Assembly: GCF_900113765.1 (NCBI RefSeq)
Contig: NZ_FOQO01000008.1
Span: forward strand, 296,285 to 360,284
DNA: 64,000 nt
DNA from: Parapedobacter indicus
Lineage (GTDB): Bacteria > Bacteroidota > Bacteroidia > Sphingobacteriales > Sphingobacteriaceae
Direction: 5' to 3'
Every line of letters starts with the position of its first letter. The stretch's first letter is position 1. The notes beneath the pieces were generated by a model. It did not search any database, was not told the DNA's origin, and was given only the letters and a program-made list of their open reading frames with translations. Positions 37,917-45,740 of the stretch are shown here, one piece after another. Made by a program: the position numbers and the translations under genes.

Positions 37917-39254
37917 CTATTTAAATACCCGATCTTCCTTCTCAAATTCACGGCGTATGCCGGCAAGCAGTTCCTCCTTCTCCATAAAACGGTTTCCCTT
38001 TGAAAAAGCCTGAAGCGCCGCATGGTGTACAGCCTGCACAATAGCCGACCCACTGAGCTCATATTTTTCAGCAACTTCTGCGAGCGGTATGTCATCCTGA
38101 AGCTTCCCCTTGCTCGGAATAATGGTTTGCCAAAGCTTGAGCCGTTCCACGATACCCGGCATGGGGAAATGGACCACCGCATTGAATCGTCTCATAAATG
38201 CTTTGTCGATGTTATTTTTGAAATTGGAAGCCAAAATAACCAACCCCGGAAAATCTTCGACCCGTTGCAATAAATAGGCTACTTCTTGATTGGCGTACCG
38301 GTCATGAGAACTCTGCACGTTAGATCGCTTTCCAAATAGCGCGTCTGCTTCGTCGAAAAACAATATCCAGTCCCGATTTTCCGCACGTTGAAAGATCTTC
38401 TCCAGGTTTTTCTCCGTTTCGCCGATGTACTTAGATACCACCTGTGAGAGATCAATCCGAAAGACCTCCCGATTGAATTCCTTTCCGAATAACGTGGCTG
38501 TGAGTGTCTTGCCAGTACCCGGGGGGCCATAAAAAAGCACCCGGTAGCCGGGCTTGATCACGCGCTGCATCTCCCATTGGTCTATCAACGTCGTATTATA
38601 TCGAAGCCATGTCCTGATATCTTCCAGTTGTTGGCGCGTTTTATCGGCGATCACCAAATCCGGCCACTCCAATAACGTGCTTATCGCCTTGGCTGGAAAA
38701 TCCGGGCCAAATACAGGTCGTTGTTCTTTTCCAAGTAATAATTTGGATAGCCATTCCGGTGTCATAACCAACCTTCCACTCATCGGGGGTTCACCTTCTT
38801 TTACTGTCTCTAGGTAAATCACACCTTGTTTAACTAGCTGGCTTTCTCCCATGAGTTGCCGCTGGACGTCCATTCTCTTTTCAATGTTATCCCCTGCAAT
38901 AATAAACAAAGCTGTTTCGCCCGTTGGGAGAAATCCACGGTGGTTACCCATATTCTTTACACCCCCCATTTCGAGAATATCCCCGCCGTTGGGTAAAAAA
39001 TCCTGGATAATGCGGTCGTAAAAAGCAGGACGGAGATGGGGAGCTAAGGATAACATCAGCATCGTTTTCTCAGTGTCCGTTGCCTGTGTCAGGCACATCG
39101 AACAGTAAGACCCGTCGTCACGCACCGTCCAATGCACCTGTTCATCAGGATATACATTACCCGGAGCAAAATATGTGCGGAGCCTGCGCGTAACAAGTTG
39201 TTCGGTCTGCCTAAGCAGGTCAGCCAGTGTATGTGTCAACATCTGTCTGTTCAT
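37917..39254 (-). CDS. AAA+ ATPase of the contractile injection system (Afp15/PVC15-like)
   Basis: About 445 aa. The start at 39254 (MNRQMLTHT) is preferred because the upstream ATG at 39290 would overlap the zincin gene by 26 bp. The N-terminal half is family-specific. The AAA+ core has Walker A GPPGTGKT (38528-38505), Walker B ILFFDEADALFGKRS, and sensor-like ILASNFKNNIDKAFMRRF with the arginine finger region. A small helical lid and the ending FEKEDRVFK follow. Afp15-type ATPases are needed for assembly of eCIS particles. As in Afp, it lies at the end of the gene train. Confidence 0.88.
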   Translation of the reverse strand: MNRQMLTHTLADLLRQTEQLVTRRLRTYFAPGNVYPDEQVHWTVRDDGSYCSMCLTQATDTEKTMLMLSLAPHLRPAFYDRIIQDFLPNGGDILEMGGVKNMGNHRGFLPTGETALFIIAGDNIEKRMDVQRQLMGESQLVKQGVIYLETVKEGEPPMSGRLVMTPEWLSKLLLGKEQRPVFGPDFPAKAISTLLEWPDLVIADKTRQQLEDIRTWLRYNTTLIDQWEMQRVIKPGYRVLFYGPPGTGKTLTATLFGKEFNREVFRIDLSQVVSKYIGETEKNLEKIFQRAENRDWILFFDEADALFGKRSNVQSSHDRYANQEVAYLLQRVEDFPGLVILASNFKNNIDKAFMRRFNAVVHFPMPGIVERLKLWQTIIPSKGKLQDDIPLAEVAEKYELSGSAIVQAVHHAALQAFSKGNRFMEKEELLAGIRREFEKEDRVFK

Positions 39255-39264
39255 GTTTTCAGTT

Positions 39265-40380
39265 TCAAGCCATATGACGAAATTCTTCAATCACCGGAAA
39301 ATCCCCACGCAATACGGGTGGTGGCAGCGCTTGCATTTGCGTCTTCCATATATCGATATGATCCATGATGAACCGATACCGTGCCGGTGAACGTAGTTGC
39401 AGCACGGAATTAGCGTAAATATACGCAGCGATGGTTTCCGCAAAATCCTCTCCCGGTCCTCCCGCTACGGCGTAGCGGGACATCGGTTGTTCGATCCACT
39501 GGGGATTATTCCAATCAAGATCCCGTATGTGGTATTGGGCAGGAGGCGACGTACCTTGACGTATCGCATCGGCGACTGGTTGCTGTCCAATATCAAACAA
39601 CTGTCCGCCAACCCAGCCTATTGCACGATTGTACTCGGTAAATACATCAGGATCGGCACGGTGTGCATCTTCAGCCATTGCATGCCCCAATTCATGCACG
39701 ATGTTTTCCCGCAGGCTGCGTTCACGCGACTGATAAGGCAGAGGTGCTCCCGGTGTTTCCCCTGCTGCGGGGGCAAGAACCACCCCCGCCGAGGGATAGG
39801 AACCGCTGACATCGCTCCTTGCATTTGGAAACGCACGACTACGCGAAAATGCTTCAAAAACCGTTAACTTTCCGCCTCCGAATGAAGCCCCGACATCGGG
39901 TCTGGCGACGCCAATACCGGCGGCATTCGGCTCGTAATCCATCTTAAAAAACACGACCGTACGGATGGTCGGAATCGCACCAAAGGTTGCAGCGACCGCT
40001 TCAATTGCCCGGATGATGTGGGCGTAATCCGCCGAAGATGTTCCGGGGTTCCAGGACTGCCAATTGGGAATGGAAGGTGCCGGGCGCCCATGCCTGGTCA
40101 AAGACATTTCTTGTTCGTCTTGAGTACCTGTATGGATATCCTGCACTCCAAAATAATCCATCAGGTATCGATCAAACTCCACACGGCTGATCTCCCCTTC
40201 GGGTATAGATCTGAATAAGGGGTTAGGCTGTCGCTGTGGGTTTCGCTGGAGTACCTGATTGCCCAACGGGCTAAGGGCGGGTTGAAAAAAGGGTACACCA
40301 CCCAAACCCCTGCGGTGACCAGGCGATGTGATTATTGGCACTGATAAGGAAGAAATCCGCTGGTTATTGTCGTACGCCAT
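39265..40380 (-). CDS. Predicted secreted or cargo zincin metalloprotease, eCIS-linked
   Basis: A 371-aa protein with no signal peptide. It has an HExxH zinc site, NIVHELGHAMAED, with His229, Glu230 and His233. The later EDFAETIAAYIY (residues about 311-322) supplies a plausible third ligand, which would make it a gluzincin related in pattern to toxin-type proteases. The first 60 residues are basic and Pro-rich (GHRRGLGGVPFFQPALSPLG), with PFFQPAL echoing the FFQPKL start of the DUF4157 proteins nearby. It sits between a DUF4157 protein and the AAA+ gene, where eCIS cargo genes often lie. I infer an effector role; a housekeeping protease cannot be excluded. Confidence 0.65.
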   Translation of the reverse strand: MAYDNNQRISSLSVPIITSPGHRRGLGGVPFFQPALSPLGNQVLQRNPQRQPNPLFRSIPEGEISRVEFDRYLMDYFGVQDIHTGTQDEQEMSLTRHGRPAPSIPNWQSWNPGTSSADYAHIIRAIEAVAATFGAIPTIRTVVFFKMDYEPNAAGIGVARPDVGASFGGGKLTVFEAFSRSRAFPNARSDVSGSYPSAGVVLAPAAGETPGAPLPYQSRERSLRENIVHELGHAMAEDAHRADPDVFTEYNRAIGWVGGQLFDIGQQPVADAIRQGTSPPAQYHIRDLDWNNPQWIEQPMSRYAVAGGPGEDFAETIAAYIYANSVLQLRSPARYRFIMDHIDIWKTQMQALPPPVLRGDFPVIEEFRHMA

Positions 40381-40391
40381 TGAGTTTGTTG

Positions 40392-41645
40392 TTAAGCCAT
40401 GTGGGAAACCGTACTTGGTGTTGGATAGTCACCAATAGGGTATACCCCGGTATGGGATGCCTTCCAGTTACATCCCGTAAAGTAATACATCGCAGTGGTA
40501 AAAGGTGTGTAATCCCGTGCCGAAACAATCCATCCCGACCCCATGATATCGCCCCGCTCGCCGACCGTGTTGCCGTATTGATCACCCGATGGGCAAATAC
40601 CCGTCTGGGGATCACACTCAATATGAGGTATGCCCAGCATATGTCCGAACTCATGTTCCGATGCCCGTTGCTGAAAATCCTGTCCGAGCCTATTACGTGT
40701 CATCCTGTCGTTGTCAAGCGCATCCAGCCTTGCGGTCCGAGCATGTGAATTGGCACTGCTTCTTCTGGAACCGGCAGCCACCTCAACGGTGTAATGCGGA
40801 TTGCTGGTAACCGACTGTACATTGACCCGTGCAAAAATGGTTTCGTGTGTATTTAGGCAGATCCCTTCAGGAACTAAATAAAACCGGTAGCTCCATCGAT
40901 TCTGTACATGATTGATGAAATCCGTTATCCAGTCTTGCTGGTCCTGACCGGAGGCCCATGCACCGGTAAAATCAAATTTGATGCGCATAAGTAACGTCAA
41001 TGTATTCGTGTCCCGGTTCAACTCGGCATCGTATAAACCAAACCGATTGCGCATGCCCAACCCAAACCTCCGTTCGACATCGGGACCGGCGGACTGCCGC
41101 TGTACGTTGCTGCCGGTTCCACCTTGCTGCACCACGTGCGTCAACTCATGCGCCATCAGCCGTTTGCCGCTTTCGGAGGTTGGCTGATACTGTCCTTGAT
41201 TGAACACGATATGGTTCCCCATTGTATACGCCAAGGCATTGATTTGCTGGGCGGATTGTGCAGCATGCGTATCCGTGTGGATACGTACATCCGAAAAATC
41301 ACGGTTGAACCGTGGCTCAAAAAAGCTGCGTTCATCGGTAGACAACGGCCTGCCCCATCCACGCAAATTGGTAACATAACGTTCGAAGCTTCCATTAACC
41401 TGCGGTACGGCCGGACTTCCTTCTTTGCGATGCAGTTGCTTTTCCTCTTCTTCACAGTGTTTACATTTGCGTTGCACCGACATACGCATTACGCGATCGG
41501 CTGTGGCGTCGGCTTCCCGTTCGTAATGATCATCCGGCGGATTTATCGCAAGCTTAGGCCGAAAAAACAACGTTTTTCCCGCTTGCGGTTTGTGAACCAC
41601 CTTATGGCTGGCCTTATCGGCTGAGACATGTGCATGTGTGTTCAT
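40392..41645 (-). CDS. DUF4157 protein with C-terminal metzincin domain, candidate eCIS effector
   Basis: A 417-aa protein in two parts. The N-terminal part has FFRPKLAINPPDDHYEREAD, VMRMSVQRKCKHCEEEEK and then the DUF4157 domain with FFEPRFNRDFSDVRIHTD and RLMAHELTHVVQQGG (His166, Glu167, His170). The C-terminal part has a complete metzincin zinc motif, HEFGHMLGIPH (His331, His335, His341), followed by DIMGSG that would form the Met-turn. DUF4157 is a known companion of eCIS clusters and is found on cargo proteins. There is no signal peptide. The C-terminal domain is the probable toxic or processing activity; the host target is unknown. Confidence 0.8.
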   Translation of the reverse strand: MNTHAHVSADKASHKVVHKPQAGKTLFFRPKLAINPPDDHYEREADATADRVMRMSVQRKCKHCEEEEKQLHRKEGSPAVPQVNGSFERYVTNLRGWGRPLSTDERSFFEPRFNRDFSDVRIHTDTHAAQSAQQINALAYTMGNHIVFNQGQYQPTSESGKRLMAHELTHVVQQGGTGSNVQRQSAGPDVERRFGLGMRNRFGLYDAELNRDTNTLTLLMRIKFDFTGAWASGQDQQDWITDFINHVQNRWSYRFYLVPEGICLNTHETIFARVNVQSVTSNPHYTVEVAAGSRRSSANSHARTARLDALDNDRMTRNRLGQDFQQRASEHEFGHMLGIPHIECDPQTGICPSGDQYGNTVGERGDIMGSGWIVSARDYTPFTTAMYYFTGCNWKASHTGVYPIGDYPTPSTVSHMA

Positions 41646-41648
41646 GAC

Positions 41649-42278
41649 CTATTGTTTCTTTTGAGTTAGTGAATCAGACTTCCTCACGGCTTGGTGTAAC
41701 CGTATATTGTTCGCTGCCTTATTGAGCAGTTTGTCCTTAGAGATACGCAAGATCTCCAAGTTATCGTCCGTAGGAGCCTGCTCTGCCTGTTGCAGTTTCC
41801 GTTCGATATCCTGGGTTACCAAGATGGTACTTTTTAGATCGTCCGCTCCTACCGATTCCCTTGCTCCTTCTGGAATTTTATCAAGGGTCTGCAATGCATC
41901 CCGATCGTTACCCAGCATATAATTGGCTTTGGCCATATTTATCAACGTTTTGGGGTTCTTCACTCCCTTGTCTTCCAGTTCCTTTACTTGGGCTTGCAGC
42001 GCTTTTCGGGTTTCTGGATCTTGGGGGTCGCTCTCGTACGTCCGCAAGGTGTTTTCCAGTGCGATACCTGCCTCATTGATTTGTATTCTGGCAATCGAAG
42101 GCCAACCGATCATGACTATGGGTATCATAAAGAAAAGCAGCAGTACGTTGAGTTTTTCTTTTCGCCAGGCATACAGTACCATCAAAAAGAGCAGAACCAA
42201 AAAAAACAAACTCCCCAATACAAAGAGCAGTACTTCGTGCATGTGCAATCCATCTGTTAGTTGCTCCCAGAAATTCAT
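41649..42278 (-). CDS. Membrane protein with TPR-like cytosolic tail, eCIS-linked
   Basis: A 209-aa protein with two N-terminal membrane helices, LLFVLGSLFFLVLLFLMVLY (about 14-33) and LNVLLLFFMIPIVMIGW (about 39-55). A helical tail of TPR-like repeats follows (DPETRKALQAQVKELEDKG, NMAKANYMLGNDRDALQTL). It sits between the two DUF4157 genes and abuts the downstream one by 3 bp, so it is part of the same train. It could be an inner-membrane anchor, a chaperone for cargo, or a lysis-related protein. I do not recognise a family. Confidence 0.6.
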   Translation of the reverse strand: MNFWEQLTDGLHMHEVLLFVLGSLFFLVLLFLMVLYAWRKEKLNVLLLFFMIPIVMIGWPSIARIQINEAGIALENTLRTYESDPQDPETRKALQAQVKELEDKGVKNPKTLINMAKANYMLGNDRDALQTLDKIPEGARESVGADDLKSTILVTQDIERKLQQAEQAPTDDNLEILRISKDKLLNKAANNIRLHQAVRKSDSLTQKKQ

Positions 42279-42299
42279 GAGTTTATCGAATCAGTTAAT

Positions 42300-44078
42300 T
42301 TAAAATGAAAACTGCCGTCTTGCCGCTGTTTCGACGGCTTGCGGACAGCCCACGCTGCGATAACCTGCCGGTTCTTCCAGCGTTACCTGTTCATCGCGCA
42401 TACCGGATTTTTCCAACGTGATGGTTGCCCGCCGTAACAGGGGGTATACCGTATCTCGCTGCTGCTCCAAACTCATACTTTCCATTTGCTCCAGCAGTTC
42501 TTCCGTGCGATGAGCCGATTCATCTGCTGACGTCTTGAATTGATCAACCGCATGTTGCGCCAGTCTCCTACCCTCTATTTCACGGCCTCTATCGTCTGAG
42601 AGTGTGTACAATTCGCCCAGTCCGATGGGTTGCACATCGCGTATAGCATCTGCCGTGCACCGTCTGGAATCTCGCATACGTAGTTGTTGCGCAGCACAGA
42701 TAGATTCCATTTCAGCAAGCGCAGCCGTTGCCCGGCTTTGTCCCAATTGTTCATTTCCTTCAAATCGCCTTCCCCGTTGCATCGGCCCTTCGGGAGATGT
42801 ATGCCCCGTGACGCGCGTCACCCGATACCCTTCTTGCAACAGCGTGGTAATCTCCGTCAGCATCTGGGCGCTTCGGGCCCGATCGATGCTTGCACTTGCG
42901 TAGTCGAAATAGATAAAGCGGTTTTGGGTATCCCGGTAAGGAACCGGAACCGTAATCTCATACGGGGATGCCTCGTGCCACTTTTCGCAGACCAACCTGA
43001 CCGAAAGCGGAACAGACGTACACTCAAATGTTTCATCGGTACGGCCGGGGGTGACCGTAATGTTGCCGCCGAGCATCCACCCCTCATCGTCGCCTTCTCC
43101 CCGGATTCCGATGTCAAGGGGTCCTATCCGAATACCTAAAGAACCTGCCCCACCGGTAACACGCTCCAATCCAACCGTAACCTCACCCCGCGCGGTAATA
43201 CTGAACTGACCGGACCGAGCGACCAAGACTTCGATAAAGGGGGTTACATCGACGCCTTCAAGGACACCTTCGATGTCGCCGATGGCCCCGCGTGAAACCG
43301 CATCCAAAATCCGCCGGGCGACTCCCATAGCACTCTCCGGAATGTTCGCGCCCAGCTCGACCGTGCCCCGCGTGGTATCGCGACAGACCTTTATCGTGAT
43401 GGTGATGTTGGTCCGGTCGATGTCGGCGTCTATAGAACCTGAGGACCCGCTACCCCTTCGTCTGCTCTCCAATATTCGGGTTACCCGATAGCTTTCTCCT
43501 TCATGTTCCACTTGCACAACATTGGGTGCGACACGACGTGCCGTCTGCCGCTGTATGGCGCCCATACTTCCTCCCTGCTGCACCACATGGGTCAATTCAT
43601 GCGCCAGAAGCCGCTTTCCGTTTTCGGATCCGGGTCGATACTGGCCCGTGTTAAATACGATATGAGTTCCTGCGGTGTAGGCCAATGCGTTGATACGATC
43701 GGCAGACTGTGCTGCATCGCCTCCTGTATGGATGCGCACGTTGGAAAAATCATAGCCGAAACGCGGCTCAAAAAAATCCCGCTCGGATTGCGACAGTACG
43801 GCACCGCGCCCATGCAATGAAGCTACATAGCTTTCAAATCCTTCATCCACCGCGGGGGTAGCCGAGTCGGTTCCCTTTCGCTGAATCCGCTTTTCTTCCT
43901 CCTCGCAATGCTTGCACTTGCGCTGAACGATCATCCGCATGACCTGATCGGCCATTGCATCTGCTTCCTGCTCATACTTATCGCCCGGTAGGTTTACCGT
44001 CAATTTGGGCTGGAAGAAGACGCCATTAGTGGCTACGTTAGCCTCTGCATTCGAAGCGACTTTTGGTGACAGCATCAT
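42300..44078 (-). CDS. DUF4157 protein with C-terminal OmpA-like domain
   Basis: A 592-aa protein. The N-terminus has FFQPKLTVNLPGDKYEQEAD and VMRMIVQRKCKHCEEEEK, almost identical to the other DUF4157 protein. The DUF4157 domain has FFEPRFGYDFSNVRIHTG and LLAHELTHVVQQGG (His160, Glu161, His164). A central beta-rich region (about 200-390) is unrecognised. Near residues 390-470 an OmpA-like segment appears: YFDYASASIDRARSAQMLTE and VTGHTSPEGP. The C-terminal 100 residues contain several Cys and are predicted mostly helical. Either a cargo protein carrying a peptidoglycan-binding domain or an attachment factor is possible. Confidence 0.72.
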   Translation of the reverse strand: MMLSPKVASNAEANVATNGVFFQPKLTVNLPGDKYEQEADAMADQVMRMIVQRKCKHCEEEEKRIQRKGTDSATPAVDEGFESYVASLHGRGAVLSQSERDFFEPRFGYDFSNVRIHTGGDAAQSADRINALAYTAGTHIVFNTGQYRPGSENGKRLLAHELTHVVQQGGSMGAIQRQTARRVAPNVVQVEHEGESYRVTRILESRRRGSGSSGSIDADIDRTNITITIKVCRDTTRGTVELGANIPESAMGVARRILDAVSRGAIGDIEGVLEGVDVTPFIEVLVARSGQFSITARGEVTVGLERVTGGAGSLGIRIGPLDIGIRGEGDDEGWMLGGNITVTPGRTDETFECTSVPLSVRLVCEKWHEASPYEITVPVPYRDTQNRFIYFDYASASIDRARSAQMLTEITTLLQEGYRVTRVTGHTSPEGPMQRGRRFEGNEQLGQSRATAALAEMESICAAQQLRMRDSRRCTADAIRDVQPIGLGELYTLSDDRGREIEGRRLAQHAVDQFKTSADESAHRTEELLEQMESMSLEQQRDTVYPLLRRATITLEKSGMRDEQVTLEEPAGYRSVGCPQAVETAARRQFSF

Positions 44079-44104
44079 CGTGGCATTTTATTAACGACCC
44101 ATTA

Positions 44105-45721
44105 TCAATAAACCCTGGCGAAACCCAGTAATTTTTCCATGCGTGTTTTTACGTACGAAAACCCCGCAACATTGGCGGCTTTGTTGCCCTCAATGGTATA
44201 CAGAAACCCATCTTGGCAATGATGTACAAAACCGATATGTCCGTTTACGGATGTCAACGAGGTACGCCACCAGCAAACGACGTCCCCCGGCATGGGCTGC
44301 TTGCCGGACTCACCGGAAAAACTCCAGCCCTTGCTTTTCAATTGATTGAATACATCGCGTGCGCCAGCTGAATACTTGAAGGGCATGTCCTTACGATTCC
44401 CACCTACGGCTTGCAGAAAACACCAGCTCACAAACGCCGCACACCACGGGTATCCATCGGGTAACCCGGCGGGTTCCATATATTTCTGCACCCACGGGCC
44501 TTTGTTGTTTCCGCCTATTTCACCTGCCCCCGCTTTCAACTCGTTGATGGCTATGCGCAGCGCCGCTCTTCCCAAGGCGCTTTCTCCATACGCTGAAGGA
44601 GGCAGTTTATCGTATTCAATGACACCGGATGTCACACGTGGGCGTGGATTTTCAAGCGCCCACCACGTCAGCGCACCGGCAACGCCGTCTACGGTCAGCG
44701 GCTGTTCGTGCTTATCCAAATGGGAACTTTGGAAATTCTTCACCGCTTGCTCCGTTTGGGCATCAAACACTCCATTTACCGGCACCGTATAATCCAATTC
44801 GTTCAGTATGGTTTGCAGTTCTTGCACCAATGTTCCTGTACTTCCCTTTTTTATCAACTCCCGGGCTACTTTCGGTGCACCTTCACCGGGCTGCATGGTG
44901 GCATATTTCTGATAGGCTTCCTTCAGTTTGATATCGTACTGGTTGGCGGCGTAGTCAGGCCCATTGTATCGTTTAGCAAATTCCGCCCATTGCCGATTCC
45001 GAAGGTAGCTTACCAGCTTATTAACCTGCAGGAATTTGCCAAATGCTTCCAGTTGCTGCCGCTCACCCAATTGCATGTCGCCAACAAATTCGGTTACCGA
45101 ACCGTATCCCAGTGCTTCGTAGTGATATCCCATAATCTGGAATAGCCCCCATGAAGCCGACGCATACGCCGCATCTGCCACCTTGCTGTTATTGGGAATG
45201 ATGTTAATTGCCTTGTTCAGCCGCTCATACTCCGCAATGCCGCCTTTGTAGTAAGCTTTCGTCCATTTTTTGTATAGCACATCGTCGTTGTCCGAAACGT
45301 ATCCTGCCGGATCGATGCCGCGCTTTTCCAGCTCCTTCCAGAACACATGCCCCTCAAACAGGATCTTCGGATTGCCGTCTGCGTTGAATCCGCGACCCCT
45401 GCTTTCCACCTCATTCACTGCCTTGATGGTAGCAACATCCAATGCGAGGGCTTCTGCAAGCCGGTTAAGATCCGCTTCTTTCAGGTATTTGTCTTCCATC
45501 TTACTCAGGTCCACCGGCGTTCCATTAATGAGCTTGGTCCATGTTTTGGTATATACAATGCCATCGGCAACCAAGTCATTATCCACTTGAAATGACCGAA
45601 CAGCCTGCTCAGTCGCCTCATCAAATATTCCATTGACGACCAAGGGATGTCCGTACTCGTTGAGCAATTCCTGAAGCAGCTCTACAGCGTCTCCACGGCT
45701 GTTTATTTTCAGTAGTTCCAT
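44105..45721 (-). CDS. Two-activity peptidoglycan hydrolase (muramidase plus CHAP/amidase-like), eCIS-linked
   Basis: About 538 aa. I start at 45721 (MELLKINSRGD) because the ATG at 45757 would overlap the upstream tape-measure gene. Order: peptidoglycan-binding domain (LLKINSRGDAVELLQELLNE ... TWTKLI); N-acetylmuramidase domain of the PF11860 kind, with the probable catalytic Glu in NEVESRGRGF; a second peptidoglycan-binding domain (KGSTGTLVQELQTILNELDY ... VDGVAGALTW); and a C-terminal CHAP/amidase-like domain with PWCAAFVSWCFLQAVG and NGHIGFVHHCQDG (Cys and His). No signal peptide. In eCIS clusters such enzymes may open the producer's wall for particle release or help tail attachment. Confidence 0.82.
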   Translation of the reverse strand: MELLKINSRGDAVELLQELLNEYGHPLVVNGIFDEATEQAVRSFQVDNDLVADGIVYTKTWTKLINGTPVDLSKMEDKYLKEADLNRLAEALALDVATIKAVNEVESRGRGFNADGNPKILFEGHVFWKELEKRGIDPAGYVSDNDDVLYKKWTKAYYKGGIAEYERLNKAINIIPNNSKVADAAYASASWGLFQIMGYHYEALGYGSVTEFVGDMQLGERQQLEAFGKFLQVNKLVSYLRNRQWAEFAKRYNGPDYAANQYDIKLKEAYQKYATMQPGEGAPKVARELIKKGSTGTLVQELQTILNELDYTVPVNGVFDAQTEQAVKNFQSSHLDKHEQPLTVDGVAGALTWWALENPRPRVTSGVIEYDKLPPSAYGESALGRAALRIAINELKAGAGEIGGNNKGPWVQKYMEPAGLPDGYPWCAAFVSWCFLQAVGGNRKDMPFKYSAGARDVFNQLKSKGWSFSGESGKQPMPGDVVCWWRTSLTSVNGHIGFVHHCQDGFLYTIEGNKAANVAGFSYVKTRMEKLLGFARVY

Positions 45722-45740
45722 ACTAATAGGTTTTAATCGT

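Noticed and set aside
39265..40380. NleC-type (M85) protease toxin for the zincin
   Set aside because: The short HELGH and ED-FAE patterns do not allow a specific family call, so I kept the general zincin description.
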